A stretch of DNA of 21,714 nt, from positions 1-21,714 of the IMG/VR virus record IMGVR_UViG_3300031669_000267. The stretch is one strand, 5' to 3'. The notes beneath the pieces are model-generated. The model was given only the letters and a program-made list of their open reading frames with translations. It did not search any database and had not been told where the DNA came from. The translations under genes were made by a program, and so were the position numbers. The DNA is from a virus. Of the stretch, positions 13,083 through 19,931 are shown one piece after another. Position 1 is the first letter of the stretch; the number at the start of each line of letters is the position of its first letter.

Positions 13083-13349
13083 ATGCAACTCAACGAACTG
13101 ATCATCCAGCGCAACAAGTACGCCTTTGACCATCAAGGCATCGAAGCGGGGGGTATTGGCGGCCGCGTTGCGTTCTCCGATCCGAATAAGCACGAGGTGA
13201 CGCTGCAGCTTACTCGGACGCAGATCGACAGCATCCTCGCCATCGTCGCGGAAAGCATGGTCCAGACAACGCGGGCGCTTGCCAAGGACCTGACGGCGAA
13301 CATCATCCAGCACGCGACGAAGATCCCCGCGCTGACGCTTGACGCCTAA
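13083..13349 (+). CDS. Phage protein, 88 aa, unknown
   Basis: ATG 13083 has the hairpin leader and AAGGA ribosome site upstream. The product (MQLNELIIQRNKYAFDHQGI...) has a beta-like GGRVAFSDPNKHEVTLQL middle and a helical second half with QIDSILAIVAESMVQTTRAL. It lies before the recombination module with the same kind of leader, so the two are likely expressed at similar levels. No named family. Confidence 0.72.
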   Translation: MQLNELIIQRNKYAFDHQGIEAGGIGGRVAFSDPNKHEVTLQLTRTQIDSILAIVAESMVQTTRALAKDLTANIIQHATKIPALTLDA

Positions 13350-13354
13350 ACCCT

Positions 13355-13387
13355 TTCCAACAACGCGCCCGGCGAACCGGGCAAGGA
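13355..13387 (+). repeat. Repeated hairpin leader, copy 2
   Basis: After the shared 15-bp block (13355-13369), GCCCGG (13367-13372), loop CGAA and CCGGGC (13377-13382) form a 6-bp hairpin, followed by AAGGA (13383-13387) 9 nt before ATG 13397. Relative to copy 1, several base pairs have changed on both sides of the stem while pairing is kept. Confidence 0.68.
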
Positions 13388-13396
13388 TCATGAAGC

Positions 13397-14485
13397 ATGA
13401 ACGCTCAACTTGAAATGAAGGACGCCGGCAGCAACCTGACCGCCGTGGCTGAATACACGCAGACGGCTGCCGCCCTGGCCGAGCTGCGCCAGAAGTTCGG
13501 CGGCCTGGTCGTGGACGTCAGCACGCCCAAGGGCCTGAAGGAAGCGAAGGCCTGCACCTACGAGCTGCGCATGCTGCGCACGGCGCTGGAAAAGAAGCGC
13601 GCCGAGCTGAAGGCGCCGATCTTGGCGCGCGGCAAGCTGCTGGACGACGAGGCCAAGCGCATCACCGCCGAGATCCGCGCGATGGAGGAACCGATCGACG
13701 TGCAGATCAAGGCCGAGGAGTCGCGCATCGAATCGGAGCGGCTGGAAAAGCTCGAAGCCGAGCGCCTGCGCGCCGAGGCGATCCAGCGGAAGATTCAGGC
13801 CATCCGTGACGTGCCGGCTTCACTGGTCGGCAAGCCTTCCGTGATCATCGCCGGACAGCTGGCCAAGCTGCGCGAGACCGTGCTCGATGAGGCTGATCTG
13901 GGCGAATATCACATTGCCGCCGATGACGCGCTGCTGGCGGCGATCGCGCGCACGGCCGAGCTGTTGGACGCGCAGAAGGATATCGAAGCCGAGCAGGCTC
14001 GCGTCCGGGCCGAGCGCGAGGAACTGGAGCGCATGCGGGCCGAGAATGCCCGGCTGCAGCGCGAGGCCGAGGAACGCGCCGAGGCTGATCGCCGCGAGCA
14101 GGATCGGCTGGCGCAGGTCGAGCGCGACCGTCTGGCGGCCATCGAGCGTGGCAAGGCGATGGAGGCGGCAGCAGCGGAGCGTGACAGGCTTGCTGCCGAG
14201 CGTGCCGAGCAGGAAGCCGCGATGCAGGCCGAACGCGAGCGCCAGGCTGCCGAGCAGCGGAAGCTGGACGAGCAGGCCGACAAGCTCAAGCGCGAACAGC
14301 GGGCGGCTAAGGAGGAGGCGGAGCGGGTGCGATTGGCTGGGTTGGGGCTGCGGGAGGCTGCGCAGGCGGTCGTTTCTGCACGGGACAATGGCGGCAACAT
14401 CGACGCTGCGATTGATGACCTTGAGGCAGCCCTCGCCAACGACGCAGCCCCTGCCAAGCCGGCGCGTGCGAAGAGGGCGAAGTGA
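13397..14485 (+). CDS. Long coiled-coil protein of the recombination module (DUF1351-like)
   Basis: The 362-aa product has a globular first 100 residues (KFGGLVVDVSTPKGLKEAKA, then LRMLRTALEKKRAELKAPIL) of the kind found in DUF1351 and related phage proteins. A long coiled coil of Glu/Arg/Ala heptads follows, about residues 105-145 and 205-320 (e.g. ARVRAEREELERMRAENARL). A lysine-rich alanine tail ends it. It stands two genes before the exonuclease, a common place for such proteins, which suggests help to recombination or nuclease inhibition. No catalytic motif is visible and the role is unproven. Confidence 0.75.
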   Translation: MNAQLEMKDAGSNLTAVAEYTQTAAALAELRQKFGGLVVDVSTPKGLKEAKACTYELRMLRTALEKKRAELKAPILARGKLLDDEAKRITAEIRAMEEPIDVQIKAEESRIESERLEKLEAERLRAEAIQRKIQAIRDVPASLVGKPSVIIAGQLAKLRETVLDEADLGEYHIAADDALLAAIARTAELLDAQKDIEAEQARVRAEREELERMRAENARLQREAEERAEADRREQDRLAQVERDRLAAIERGKAMEAAAAERDRLAAERAEQEAAMQAERERQAAEQRKLDEQADKLKREQRAAKEEAERVRLAGLGLREAAQAVVSARDNGGNIDAAIDDLEAALANDAAPAKPARAKRAK

Positions 14486-14664
14486 TGAATGAGCAGACTG
14501 TCCGAGCGCTCGGCTTCATTCTCGCCTGCAATGCGCGCGTCGAAGGCATGAAGGCCGAAAACATGGCAAAAGCCCGTGTCAGTGAGCCTATGGCTTATGA
14601 CGATGACGACTTCAATAATCAGGCTTTCCAGATGGAACGCATTGCTCATGAGCTGCAGGGATGA
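14485..14664 (+). CDS. Small acidic protein, 59 aa, unknown
   Basis: The start is in a GTGATG junction (GTG 14482 or ATG 14485) over the coiled-coil gene stop. The product is helical with an acidic cluster (MAYDDDDFNNQAFQMERIAH) and ends where the exonuclease begins (ATGA at 14661). Between the coiled-coil and exonuclease genes, it may be an accessory to recombination. No family recognised. Confidence 0.66.
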   Translation: MNEQTVRALGFILACNARVEGMKAENMAKARVSEPMAYDDDDFNNQAFQMERIAHELQG

Positions 14665-15509
14665 ACGCCCAACTCCACCCCACCCGAGGCTACATCGGCG
14701 GCGGCAACATCGCCAGCATCCTCGGTCTATCGCCTTTCCGCACGCCGCTGGATGAGTACCTGCTAATCGTCAACGAGAGGCAGGACGAGCTGACGCCGGA
14801 GAAGGCGGAATTTTTCGAGGATCGCCGCGACCTGGAGCCGTGGGCGGCCAAGAAGTTCACCCGCAAGACCGGGCTTCCGGTGTGTCGCACGAATCAGCGC
14901 TACACCGACGCCGAGTTCCCGCACTTCCGGGCCGAGATTGACTTCGAGGTCTACACGACGCCAAACCTTGATGAGGAGGCCAACGGCGAGACGAAATCCG
15001 TCCATCCGAACGCGGTCGGCGCATGGGGAAAGCCCGACGAAGGCGACGAGCCGCCGCTGTACGTCACCGCACAGGCGATGTGGGGACTCGGCATCACGGG
15101 TCGCGCGCGCTGCTACGTGCAGGCCCTGATCGGCTTCGATGACTACCGCGTCTATGTGGTCGAGCGCGACGACGATCTGATCGCCACCATCCGGCAGAAA
15201 GCCCACGACTTCTGGCGCTTCCATGTCATCCCGCGCCGGCCGCCACCGCCAGCCAATGCCGACGACGTGGCACGCCTGTACTCACGCGACAGCGGCCGGG
15301 CGGTCGAGGCTGATGCCGATATCCGCGACGCGCTGGCCAACCTCACCACCGAGCGCCAGGTGATCAAGCTGCACGAAGCGCGCAAGGCGACACACGAGTT
15401 CCAGATCAAGGCATTCATGCGCGACGCGACAACCCTGCTGGTCAATGGCCAGCCAGCACTCACATGGAAGGCGCGGACTGATGGTGTCCGGGTCTTTCGC
15501 ATCCGATAA
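14661..15509 (+). CDS. YqaJ-family (lambda-type) recombination exonuclease
   Basis: The 282-aa product has the whole YqaJ/lambda Exo set of a PD-(D/E)XK nuclease: YIGGGNIASILGLSPFRTPL (11-30) at the N-terminus, the glutamate in RRDLEPWAAKKF (55-66), the aspartate in FRAEIDFE (89-96), E-x-K in NGETKSVHP (108-116) and the glutamine in YVTAQAMWGLG (134-144). It would resect double-stranded ends 5' to 3' and feed the annealase encoded next. The long tail after residue 200 (many Arg, Asp, Ala) exceeds the catalytic core. Expressed with Bet/RecT from the rightward operon. Confidence 0.9.
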   Translation: MNAQLHPTRGYIGGGNIASILGLSPFRTPLDEYLLIVNERQDELTPEKAEFFEDRRDLEPWAAKKFTRKTGLPVCRTNQRYTDAEFPHFRAEIDFEVYTTPNLDEEANGETKSVHPNAVGAWGKPDEGDEPPLYVTAQAMWGLGITGRARCYVQALIGFDDYRVYVVERDDDLIATIRQKAHDFWRFHVIPRRPPPPANADDVARLYSRDSGRAVEADADIRDALANLTTERQVIKLHEARKATHEFQIKAFMRDATTLLVNGQPALTWKARTDGVRVFRIR

Positions 15510-15525
15510 CTGAAGGAGCACTGCA

Positions 15526-16398
15526 ATGAACGCAACAGCGATTGCTACGACTGCACCCACCAAGCAGAGTCTGGTATCCAAGTTCGCTCAGCGCTTTGGC
15601 GTGGATGCGAACAAGATCATGCCGATCCTGAAGGCAACTGCATTCCGGCAGCGCAAGGCCGAGACAGTCATCACTGATGAGCAGATGGCGGCCTTGATGA
15701 TCGTGGCAGATCAGTACGGGCTCAACCCGTTCACGAAAGAGATTTTCGCCTACGAGGACAAGGGCGCCATCGTGCCGGTTGTTTCGGTGGATGGCTGGAT
15801 TCGCATCATCAACGATCACCCGGCAATGGACGGCATCGAGTATCGCTACTCCGACGTGATGGACACGCCAGCGAAAGGCAAGAAGTGTCCGCAGTGGTGC
15901 GAGTCTGTCATCACACGCAAGGATCGCAGCAAGCCCATTGTGGTGCGCGAATACCTGGACGAAGTGTACGTGGCTGAACGGAACAACTACTCCGGCCCGT
16001 GGCAGTCACACACCAAGCGGATGCTGCGCCACAAGACGACGATCCAGGGCGGCCGCCTTGCGTTCGGATTCTCCGGAATCTACGACGAGGACGAGGCGCA
16101 GCGGATCATCCAGGCGCAGGAATTGCCGCCGGAGCGGATCGGCAACGAAAGGCCAAAAACACTCGCCGCCGCGCTGCATGTTCATGACGAGCCGCATGAT
16201 GCCGAGTTCACCGAGCCCCAGCGCGTCGCCACCGGCCCCGACATCACCGCGCAGGAAATCCACGACGCGATCGCCGGCGCCAAGGATCGCGATTCGCTGG
16301 ACGCAGCGTGCGACCTGATCAGGCTGCTGCCGGCATCGGAACAGGGCGCGCTGCATGCGCTTTACCAGACGCGCGCGCTTGATGTTGCGGGCGGCTGA
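15526..16398 (+). CDS. bet: Bet/RecT-family single-strand annealing protein
   Basis: ATG 15526 has a strong AAGGAG site. The conserved Bet core is present in 290 aa: DEQMAALMIVADQYGLNPFT followed by KEIFAYEDKG (51-80), VVSVDGWIRIINDHP (85-99), a central CESVITRKD segment, and the end of the core GPWQSHTKRMLRHKTTIQGG. The remainder (after about 200) is the variable, acidic protein-interaction tail. It anneals complementary strands and pairs with the exonuclease just upstream, as in lambda Red. Confidence 0.93.
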   Translation: MNATAIATTAPTKQSLVSKFAQRFGVDANKIMPILKATAFRQRKAETVITDEQMAALMIVADQYGLNPFTKEIFAYEDKGAIVPVVSVDGWIRIINDHPAMDGIEYRYSDVMDTPAKGKKCPQWCESVITRKDRSKPIVVREYLDEVYVAERNNYSGPWQSHTKRMLRHKTTIQGGRLAFGFSGIYDEDEAQRIIQAQELPPERIGNERPKTLAAALHVHDEPHDAEFTEPQRVATGPDITAQEIHDAIAGAKDRDSLDAACDLIRLLPASEQGALHALYQTRALDVAGG

Positions 16399-16598
16399 TG
16401 GACGCGCCCGACTTCTGGCCGTCCGGCATTTTCGATAACACCGCGACCAATCGGCGCGAGGTGCGACTGGACGGCAAGCTGACGCGCTTCGTTGAACGCA
16501 AGTGCTGCGGCGATACGGAGACAAGCTGGGCAATCGTGCGCAAGCCCTGGGGCGCGTTTCCGGATTACCCAGCCAACCAAGTGAGGATGCAGGCATGA
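16398..16598 (+). CDS. Small protein, 66 aa, unknown
   Basis: ATG 16398 shares its A with the TGA of the annealase gene. The translation (MDAPDFWPSGIFDNTATNRR...) has a Cys-Cys pair (KCCGDTETSWAIVRKPWGAF) and many aromatic residues, suggesting a small beta-rich fold. No named family. Confidence 0.66.
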   Translation: MDAPDFWPSGIFDNTATNRREVRLDGKLTRFVERKCCGDTETSWAIVRKPWGAFPDYPANQVRMQA

Positions 16599-16846
16599 CC
16601 ACGAAAATCCCCGAGGCGCTGGCGGTGTTGGATCGAATCATCGGAACATATTTCGATGATGACAATGTCGGGCAAGATGATCGTGATATGCGGAAAGCCC
16701 GCGCCGCGTTCTCTGCTCAGCATGATGCGTTGAAGTGGTTTGTAGAAAATGACGACACGAATTTGGATCAGGAAGGCAATGAGTATCTTGCACAAGGATT
16801 TTACCGAGGGGAGGCAGCCCTCGCCGCCGTGGAGCACCTGAAATGA
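16595..16846 (+). CDS. Small acidic protein, 83 aa, unknown
   Basis: ATG 16595 overlaps the previous stop (ATGA). The product is acidic and helical: IPEALAVLDRIIGTYFDDDN, then a charged middle, then a C-terminal helix (YRGEAALAAVEHL). Base use is more AT-rich than the recombination genes, which hints at a separate origin. No family recognised. Confidence 0.68.
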   Translation: MTTKIPEALAVLDRIIGTYFDDDNVGQDDRDMRKARAAFSAQHDALKWFVENDDTNLDQEGNEYLAQGFYRGEAALAAVEHLK

Positions 16847-17568
16847 CAAACGACGAACTGCGGGCTTTTGCTGATCGACTCGACGTACTGGCGCATGCCG
16901 TTACCGAGGCCAACTGGTCAGAGTTTTCAATGCGTGTACCAGTCGAGCCGGAACGGGATGCCGACTGTGTGCTGTCATCGGCTGCGCGTGAATTGCGCGC
17001 CTACGCCGCCCTTCTGGAACGGCAGGCACAGTGGCCGAGTGTCAAGCGTTTGCCTGACAAGTATTGGGTGAAGGGCGCCATATTCAAGGACACGGTTCTT
17101 GATGTTGACGTCGCTTGCGAAGCATACGCAAACTGCGGAGAACATTATGTCCTGCCTGATATAGACCGCATGCGCGCCGCCCTGCAAGCCGTCGTGCATG
17201 TACATGCTGTTGATGAACCGACAGACGAAATGGTTAATGCTGCATTGGCGCTGCAAGGTGAGGACGCGCTTTTGGCGAAAGCCCCCGCGCTTACATCGGC
17301 AATCGTGAAAATCTACAAGGCCATGCGCGCTGTCGCGCCTGTGCAGGCGAGTTCGGTGCCGGATGTAAAGGAAATGGTGAATCGTTTCCTTAGCTGGCGG
17401 TTACCAGCTGACTTCTACCCAGATGGTGGCATCAGCTTTGTGCATGTGACTGACCCTGCATGGACGCACAATAACTGGCCGACCGGAACGAACCTATTTC
17501 ACGCCGGACAAGCCGAGCAGATGGTTCGATACATGCTCGACGCCCCACAGTCGAAGGTGCAGCCATGA
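16843..17568 (+). CDS. Mosaic phage accessory protein, 241 aa
   Basis: ATG 16843 overlaps the previous stop. Three parts are visible. Residues 1-60 are helical (DELRAFADRLDVLAHAVTEA, then AARELRAYAALLERQ). The middle has DEPTDEMVNAALALQ, a helix found in many phage small proteins. The end, VNRFLSWRLPADFYPDGGIS and then WPTGTNLFHAGQAEQMVRYM, is a C-terminal module I know from unrelated phage accessory proteins of high-G+C hosts. The protein looks assembled from exchangeable pieces. No catalytic motif; function unknown. Confidence 0.7.
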   Translation: MTNDELRAFADRLDVLAHAVTEANWSEFSMRVPVEPERDADCVLSSAARELRAYAALLERQAQWPSVKRLPDKYWVKGAIFKDTVLDVDVACEAYANCGEHYVLPDIDRMRAALQAVVHVHAVDEPTDEMVNAALALQGEDALLAKAPALTSAIVKIYKAMRAVAPVQASSVPDVKEMVNRFLSWRLPADFYPDGGISFVHVTDPAWTHNNWPTGTNLFHAGQAEQMVRYMLDAPQSKVQP

Positions 17569-17747
17569 CCGACATGCACCGGGAGGCTTTTGAAAAGTGG
17601 GCAATTGATCGGGGATGGCGAGTATTGAGAATAAATCAAGACATTCCCGGCGCAGTTGAATATGACGAAACGTATGTTTCGTGCGCTTGGCTAGGTTTCC
17701 AAGCAGCCATGCGCTACCGCGACGAACAGGAGAAAGGTGATGAATGA
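17565..17747 (+). CDS. Small phage protein, 60 aa (EAFEKW...GFQAA type)
   Basis: ATG 17565 overlaps the previous stop. The framework 'REAFEKWA ... YDETYVSCAWLGFQAAM' is a recurrent module of short phage proteins: a first helix, a variable loop, then a W-x-GFQAA helix. The C-terminus RDEQEKGDE carries the ribosome site of the next gene in its codons. Function unknown. Confidence 0.7.
   Translation: MTDMHREAFEKWAIDRGWRVLRINQDIPGAVEYDETYVSCAWLGFQAAMRYRDEQEKGDE
17718..17734 (+). repeat. 17-bp repeat at gene ends (also at 18037-18053)
   Basis: CGCGACGAACAGGAGAA is identical at 17718-17734 and 18037-18053. Both copies code the C-terminal RDEQEK of a gene and contain the AGGAG ribosome site of the gene that follows. 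It could serve as a short homology for shuffling gene cassettes. Confidence 0.6.
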
Positions 17748-18063
17748 TGTAACTGTGCTGCCTGATGGAAGTGCTTTCTTTACTGCCTCATTTCCACTCC
17801 CAAAAGATCACTGGCTATATGCGCCAGCGTGTACCGAATGGGATTCATCGCGCGAGGAATGTGCAGATTGTCCATATCCGATAATTGGAAACACGGAAAG
17901 GGAAAAGGTAAAAGCCGCCCTTAAGTGGGCCATACGTGGAGCAACTATGCGAGGACAGGATATGGACTTCGATCCTGACGCATTAGTTCTCAACGCAGCC
18001 TACGCATTATGTGGCCCACTTCCCCTGTCAGTTATACGCGACGAACAGGAGAAGCATGCATGA
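17740..18063 (+). CDS. Cysteine-containing accessory protein, 107 aa, unknown
   Basis: The start is GTG 17737 or ATG 17740, behind AGGAG; the gene overlaps the previous one by 8 nt. The middle has CTEWDSSREECADCPYPIIG, three cysteines that may bind a metal. A helix after it reads EKVKAALKWAIRGATMRG. The C-terminus ends RDEQEKHA, like the neighbour. The region is AT-richer than the recombination module. No named family. Confidence 0.68.
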   Translation: MNDVTVLPDGSAFFTASFPLPKDHWLYAPACTEWDSSREECADCPYPIIGNTEREKVKAALKWAIRGATMRGQDMDFDPDALVLNAAYALCGPLPLSVIRDEQEKHA

Positions 18064-18266
18064 AAGATTTGATCAATTCAACAAGCACAGGCATGCCTTA
18101 TCGCTGGGATGACGGCAAGCACGTCCATAGCGTTGAAGGCGCGGAGGTGCATCCTGGAATCACACTTCTGTGGACGAAATGCTCGCGCGATGTTCCGGCA
18201 AACCAGGCTGTGGCAGCATGGGACATGCCGGTTACTTGCATGGTCTGTCAGGAGAAGCAGGCATGA
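18060..18266 (+). CDS. Small CxxC protein, 68 aa, unknown
   Basis: ATG 18060 overlaps the previous stop (ATGA), with AGGAG upstream. The chain has a beta-like core (KHVHSVEGAEVHPGITLLWT), a cysteine at KCSRDVPANQA and a closing VTCMVCQEK. A three-cysteine, several-histidine site could bind zinc. No family recognised. Confidence 0.66.
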   Translation: MKDLINSTSTGMPYRWDDGKHVHSVEGAEVHPGITLLWTKCSRDVPANQAVAAWDMPVTCMVCQEKQA

Positions 18267-18270
18267 AAGA
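18249..18270 (+). repeat. 22-bp repeat across a gene junction (also at 18046-18067)
   Basis: The 22 bases at 18046-18067 recur at 18249-18270 with one change. Each copy spans the last codons and ribosome site of one gene and the first codons (ATGAAAGA) of the next. The pair flanks exactly the gene 18060-18266, so recombination between copies would cleanly delete or duplicate that gene. Confidence 0.62.
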
Positions 18271-18850
18271 CAAGCTGAGTCACTTGGTGGAGCACTGGGA
18301 ACGCCATTATCTCTATGGCGGAGCTATGGAATACATGCAGTGCGCAAATGAACTCCGAGCCACCCTCGACGCCGATGGCGATAGCGGGGCGGATGAGATG
18401 GCGGTGCAATCAGCACGGGAGCGCGTGGAAATGGCTCTGCGTGAGCCAAATTCAGCCAAAGCGGCGCAAGTCGCTTCCGAACTTGGCGCGGCTCACAGGG
18501 TGACCAACCCGCCAGCCCAGCCCACCAAGCTGGAGGATGCGGTGCGGGATGTCGTTGCCGATGTTCTGGCGGAACTTAGTCGCGCCATGTTGAAGTTTCC
18601 GACATGGCCGACCGATCCGCTGCACGCGCTCGGTGTCGTGAATGAGGAAGTCGGAGAAATGGCCAAGGCTGTCCTGCAGCAAGTCTACGAGCCTCACAAA
18701 AACAAACCTGACGACGTTCGCAAAGAGGCTATTCAGGCTGCGGCTATGACCCTGCGGTTTATCGCCAGCCTACCAACCTACCAATTCACGCCGGGCATAC
18801 AGCACGACCAGCCTATGCTCACCGCCGCCATACAGGAGAACGCGAAATGA
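18263..18850 (+). CDS. MazG-like nucleotide pyrophosphohydrolase with N-terminal extension
   Basis: ATG 18263 overlaps the previous stop. The C-terminal domain (about residues 90-175) carries HALGVVNEEVGEMAKAVLQQ (121-140), the EExxE metal site of all-alpha NTP pyrophosphatases, and a second helix KEAIQAAAMTLRFIA (154-168) with the partner acidic residue. Such enzymes hydrolyse nucleoside triphosphates; phage MazG proteins have been linked to ppGpp or nucleotide-pool control. The first 85 residues (LSHLVEHWERHYLYGGAMEY...) form a separate helical piece, apparently fused. The substrate cannot be told from sequence. Confidence 0.78.
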   Translation: MKDKLSHLVEHWERHYLYGGAMEYMQCANELRATLDADGDSGADEMAVQSARERVEMALREPNSAKAAQVASELGAAHRVTNPPAQPTKLEDAVRDVVADVLAELSRAMLKFPTWPTDPLHALGVVNEEVGEMAKAVLQQVYEPHKNKPDDVRKEAIQAAAMTLRFIASLPTYQFTPGIQHDQPMLTAAIQENAK

Positions 18851-18933
18851 CTTATGGGCAATTCCTGGTTACCGCTGTCTTCTGCTTTTTGCTACTCGCC
18901 ATGCTAATTCACCTTTCGAGGTATATGAAATGA
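18847..18933 (+). CDS. Single-span membrane micropeptide, 28 aa
   Basis: ATG 18847 and the stop at 18931-18933 both overlap neighbours as ATGA. The translation, MTYGQFLVTAVFCFLLLAML then IHLSRYMK, is one hydrophobic helix of about 18 residues with a positive C-terminal end, so probably N-out, C-in. A CAGGAG ribosome site precedes it. Role unknown. Confidence 0.66.
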   Translation: MTYGQFLVTAVFCFLLLAMLIHLSRYMK

Positions 18934-19292
18934 CCAAGATGCCGGAGGATTTGGCGCAGCGGATTGTGCCGGAGGATCAGCACAAACATATTCCGGCAGC
19001 TGAGTGGTCAGATTTATGGGAATACCACTTAGCTGTATTGGGAAAGGGCAGTCTTGCCCACACATGGAAGGATAAATCACACCGCTTAGTCTACAACCTG
19101 ACGCGTATCATCGCTGATATGCGCAAAACCCACCACGCCACCATAACCGACATGGCGAAGCGGCTGGAGGCGGCGGAGAGGGATGCAAAGCGGCTGGCTG
19201 CGTTGGAGCAGGCGATGGAGGAAGAAGTCAGGTGCATTGATCGCATGCGTGTAGAAGAGCGAGCCGACGAAATCATGCGGGGAGGTGAGTGA
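18930..19292 (+). CDS. Helical accessory protein, 120 aa, coiled-coil end
   Basis: ATG 18930 overlaps the micropeptide stop and has GAGG upstream. The first half is mixed (AEWSDLWEYHLAVLGKGSLA) with many aromatic residues. The C-terminal 50 residues are a coiled coil (AKRLEAAERDAKRLAALEQA). No named family. Confidence 0.7.
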   Translation: MTKMPEDLAQRIVPEDQHKHIPAAEWSDLWEYHLAVLGKGSLAHTWKDKSHRLVYNLTRIIADMRKTHHATITDMAKRLEAAERDAKRLAALEQAMEEEVRCIDRMRVEERADEIMRGGE

Positions 19293-19507
19293 TGGAATGG
19301 TTGCCGATTGATAGTGCGCCAAGTGGAAAGGCGGTCCTTGCGTATTGGCGTCCAGCATTCGGGGGTGAATATTGCATTGCGGTCGCCGCGTGTTCTCACG
19401 GCATGTGGCATGACCCGCAGGACTTTGAGGACGACTTCAAAGAACCAGATGCTTGGATGCCACTCCCCGCACCGCCAACCGACCGACGCACACCGGAGGG
19501 TGAGTGA
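19292..19507 (+). CDS. DUF551-family phage protein
   Basis: The start is in a GTGATG junction (GTG 19289 or ATG 19292), behind GGAGG. MEWLPIDSAPSGKAVLAYWR at the N-terminus and DAWMPLPAPPTD at the C-terminus are the two hallmarks of DUF551, short proteins widespread in phages and prophages, often in accessory operons. Function not established. Confidence 0.82.
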   Translation: MEWLPIDSAPSGKAVLAYWRPAFGGEYCIAVAACSHGMWHDPQDFEDDFKEPDAWMPLPAPPTDRRTPEGE

Positions 19508-19707
19508 TGCGTTACATAGATCATGGTCACTATGCAGAGTGGTACCCAGAAACAGAAAAGGACGTGCAATACCTGCGCGGTGAGTATGCGCACCTATGGC
19601 CATTCCAAAGCGTTTGTGTTTTTCACCCAACAGAAGTATCCAGAGGTGCGAGGAATTGGTTTCCAAGATTTCATGCATACCGACGCACAACGGAGAGGCC
19701 AGAGTGA
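19507..19707 (+). CDS. Small aromatic-rich protein, 66 aa, unknown
   Basis: The start is in a GTGATG junction (GTG 19504 or ATG 19507) over the DUF551 stop, with GGAGG upstream. The translation (MRYIDHGHYAEWYPETEKDV...) is rich in His, Tyr and Trp. No motif or family recognised. Confidence 0.64.
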   Translation: MRYIDHGHYAEWYPETEKDVQYLRGEYAHLWPFQSVCVFHPTEVSRGARNWFPRFHAYRRTTERPE

Positions 19708-19931
19708 ATATCGAACTAGGCCCCGAGATTTTCCGCTTCACCAGTTTTCTGGACTGGGTGAACCATGCGCAGTCGCGATTCAAGAGAGCTGGCGTTGGCG
19801 CTTCGCAGTATGTCTGCATCGACGCTACGGGCCGCATCTGCGGCATGGGAAAGCAGTTCATGTCGGCGCGTGATCGCGGAGCCTTCCCTGTCGTCGTCTA
19901 TCACATTGAGCCAAAGGAGAATGCAGAGTGA
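19704..19931 (+). CDS. Small accessory protein, 75 aa, unknown
   Basis: GTG 19704 overlaps the previous stop as GTGA; the longer frame upstream lies inside that gene. The product has FTSFLDWVNHAQSRFKRAGV, then a compact beta part with CIDATGRICGMGKQFMSARD, reading like a small alpha/beta domain. The end EPKENAE repeats the local tail pattern that carries the next ribosome site. Confidence 0.68.
   Translation: MNIELGPEIFRFTSFLDWVNHAQSRFKRAGVGASQYVCIDATGRICGMGKQFMSARDRGAFPVVVYHIEPKENAE

Noticed and set aside
13909-14649. A 246-codon minus-strand frame opposite the coiled-coil gene
   Set aside because: Its Ser/Arg/Ala repeats are the complement of Glu/Arg/Ala heptads; the plus strand has the ribosome site and operon context.
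16006-16665. A 219-codon minus-strand frame over the annealase 3' end and next genes
   Set aside because: Crosses three plus-strand genes joined by overlaps and shows no motif.
19091-19861. A 256-codon minus-strand frame over the accessory genes
   Set aside because: Antisense to five small plus-strand genes with ribosome sites and ATGA/GTGA junctions, one of them a recognisable DUF551 protein.
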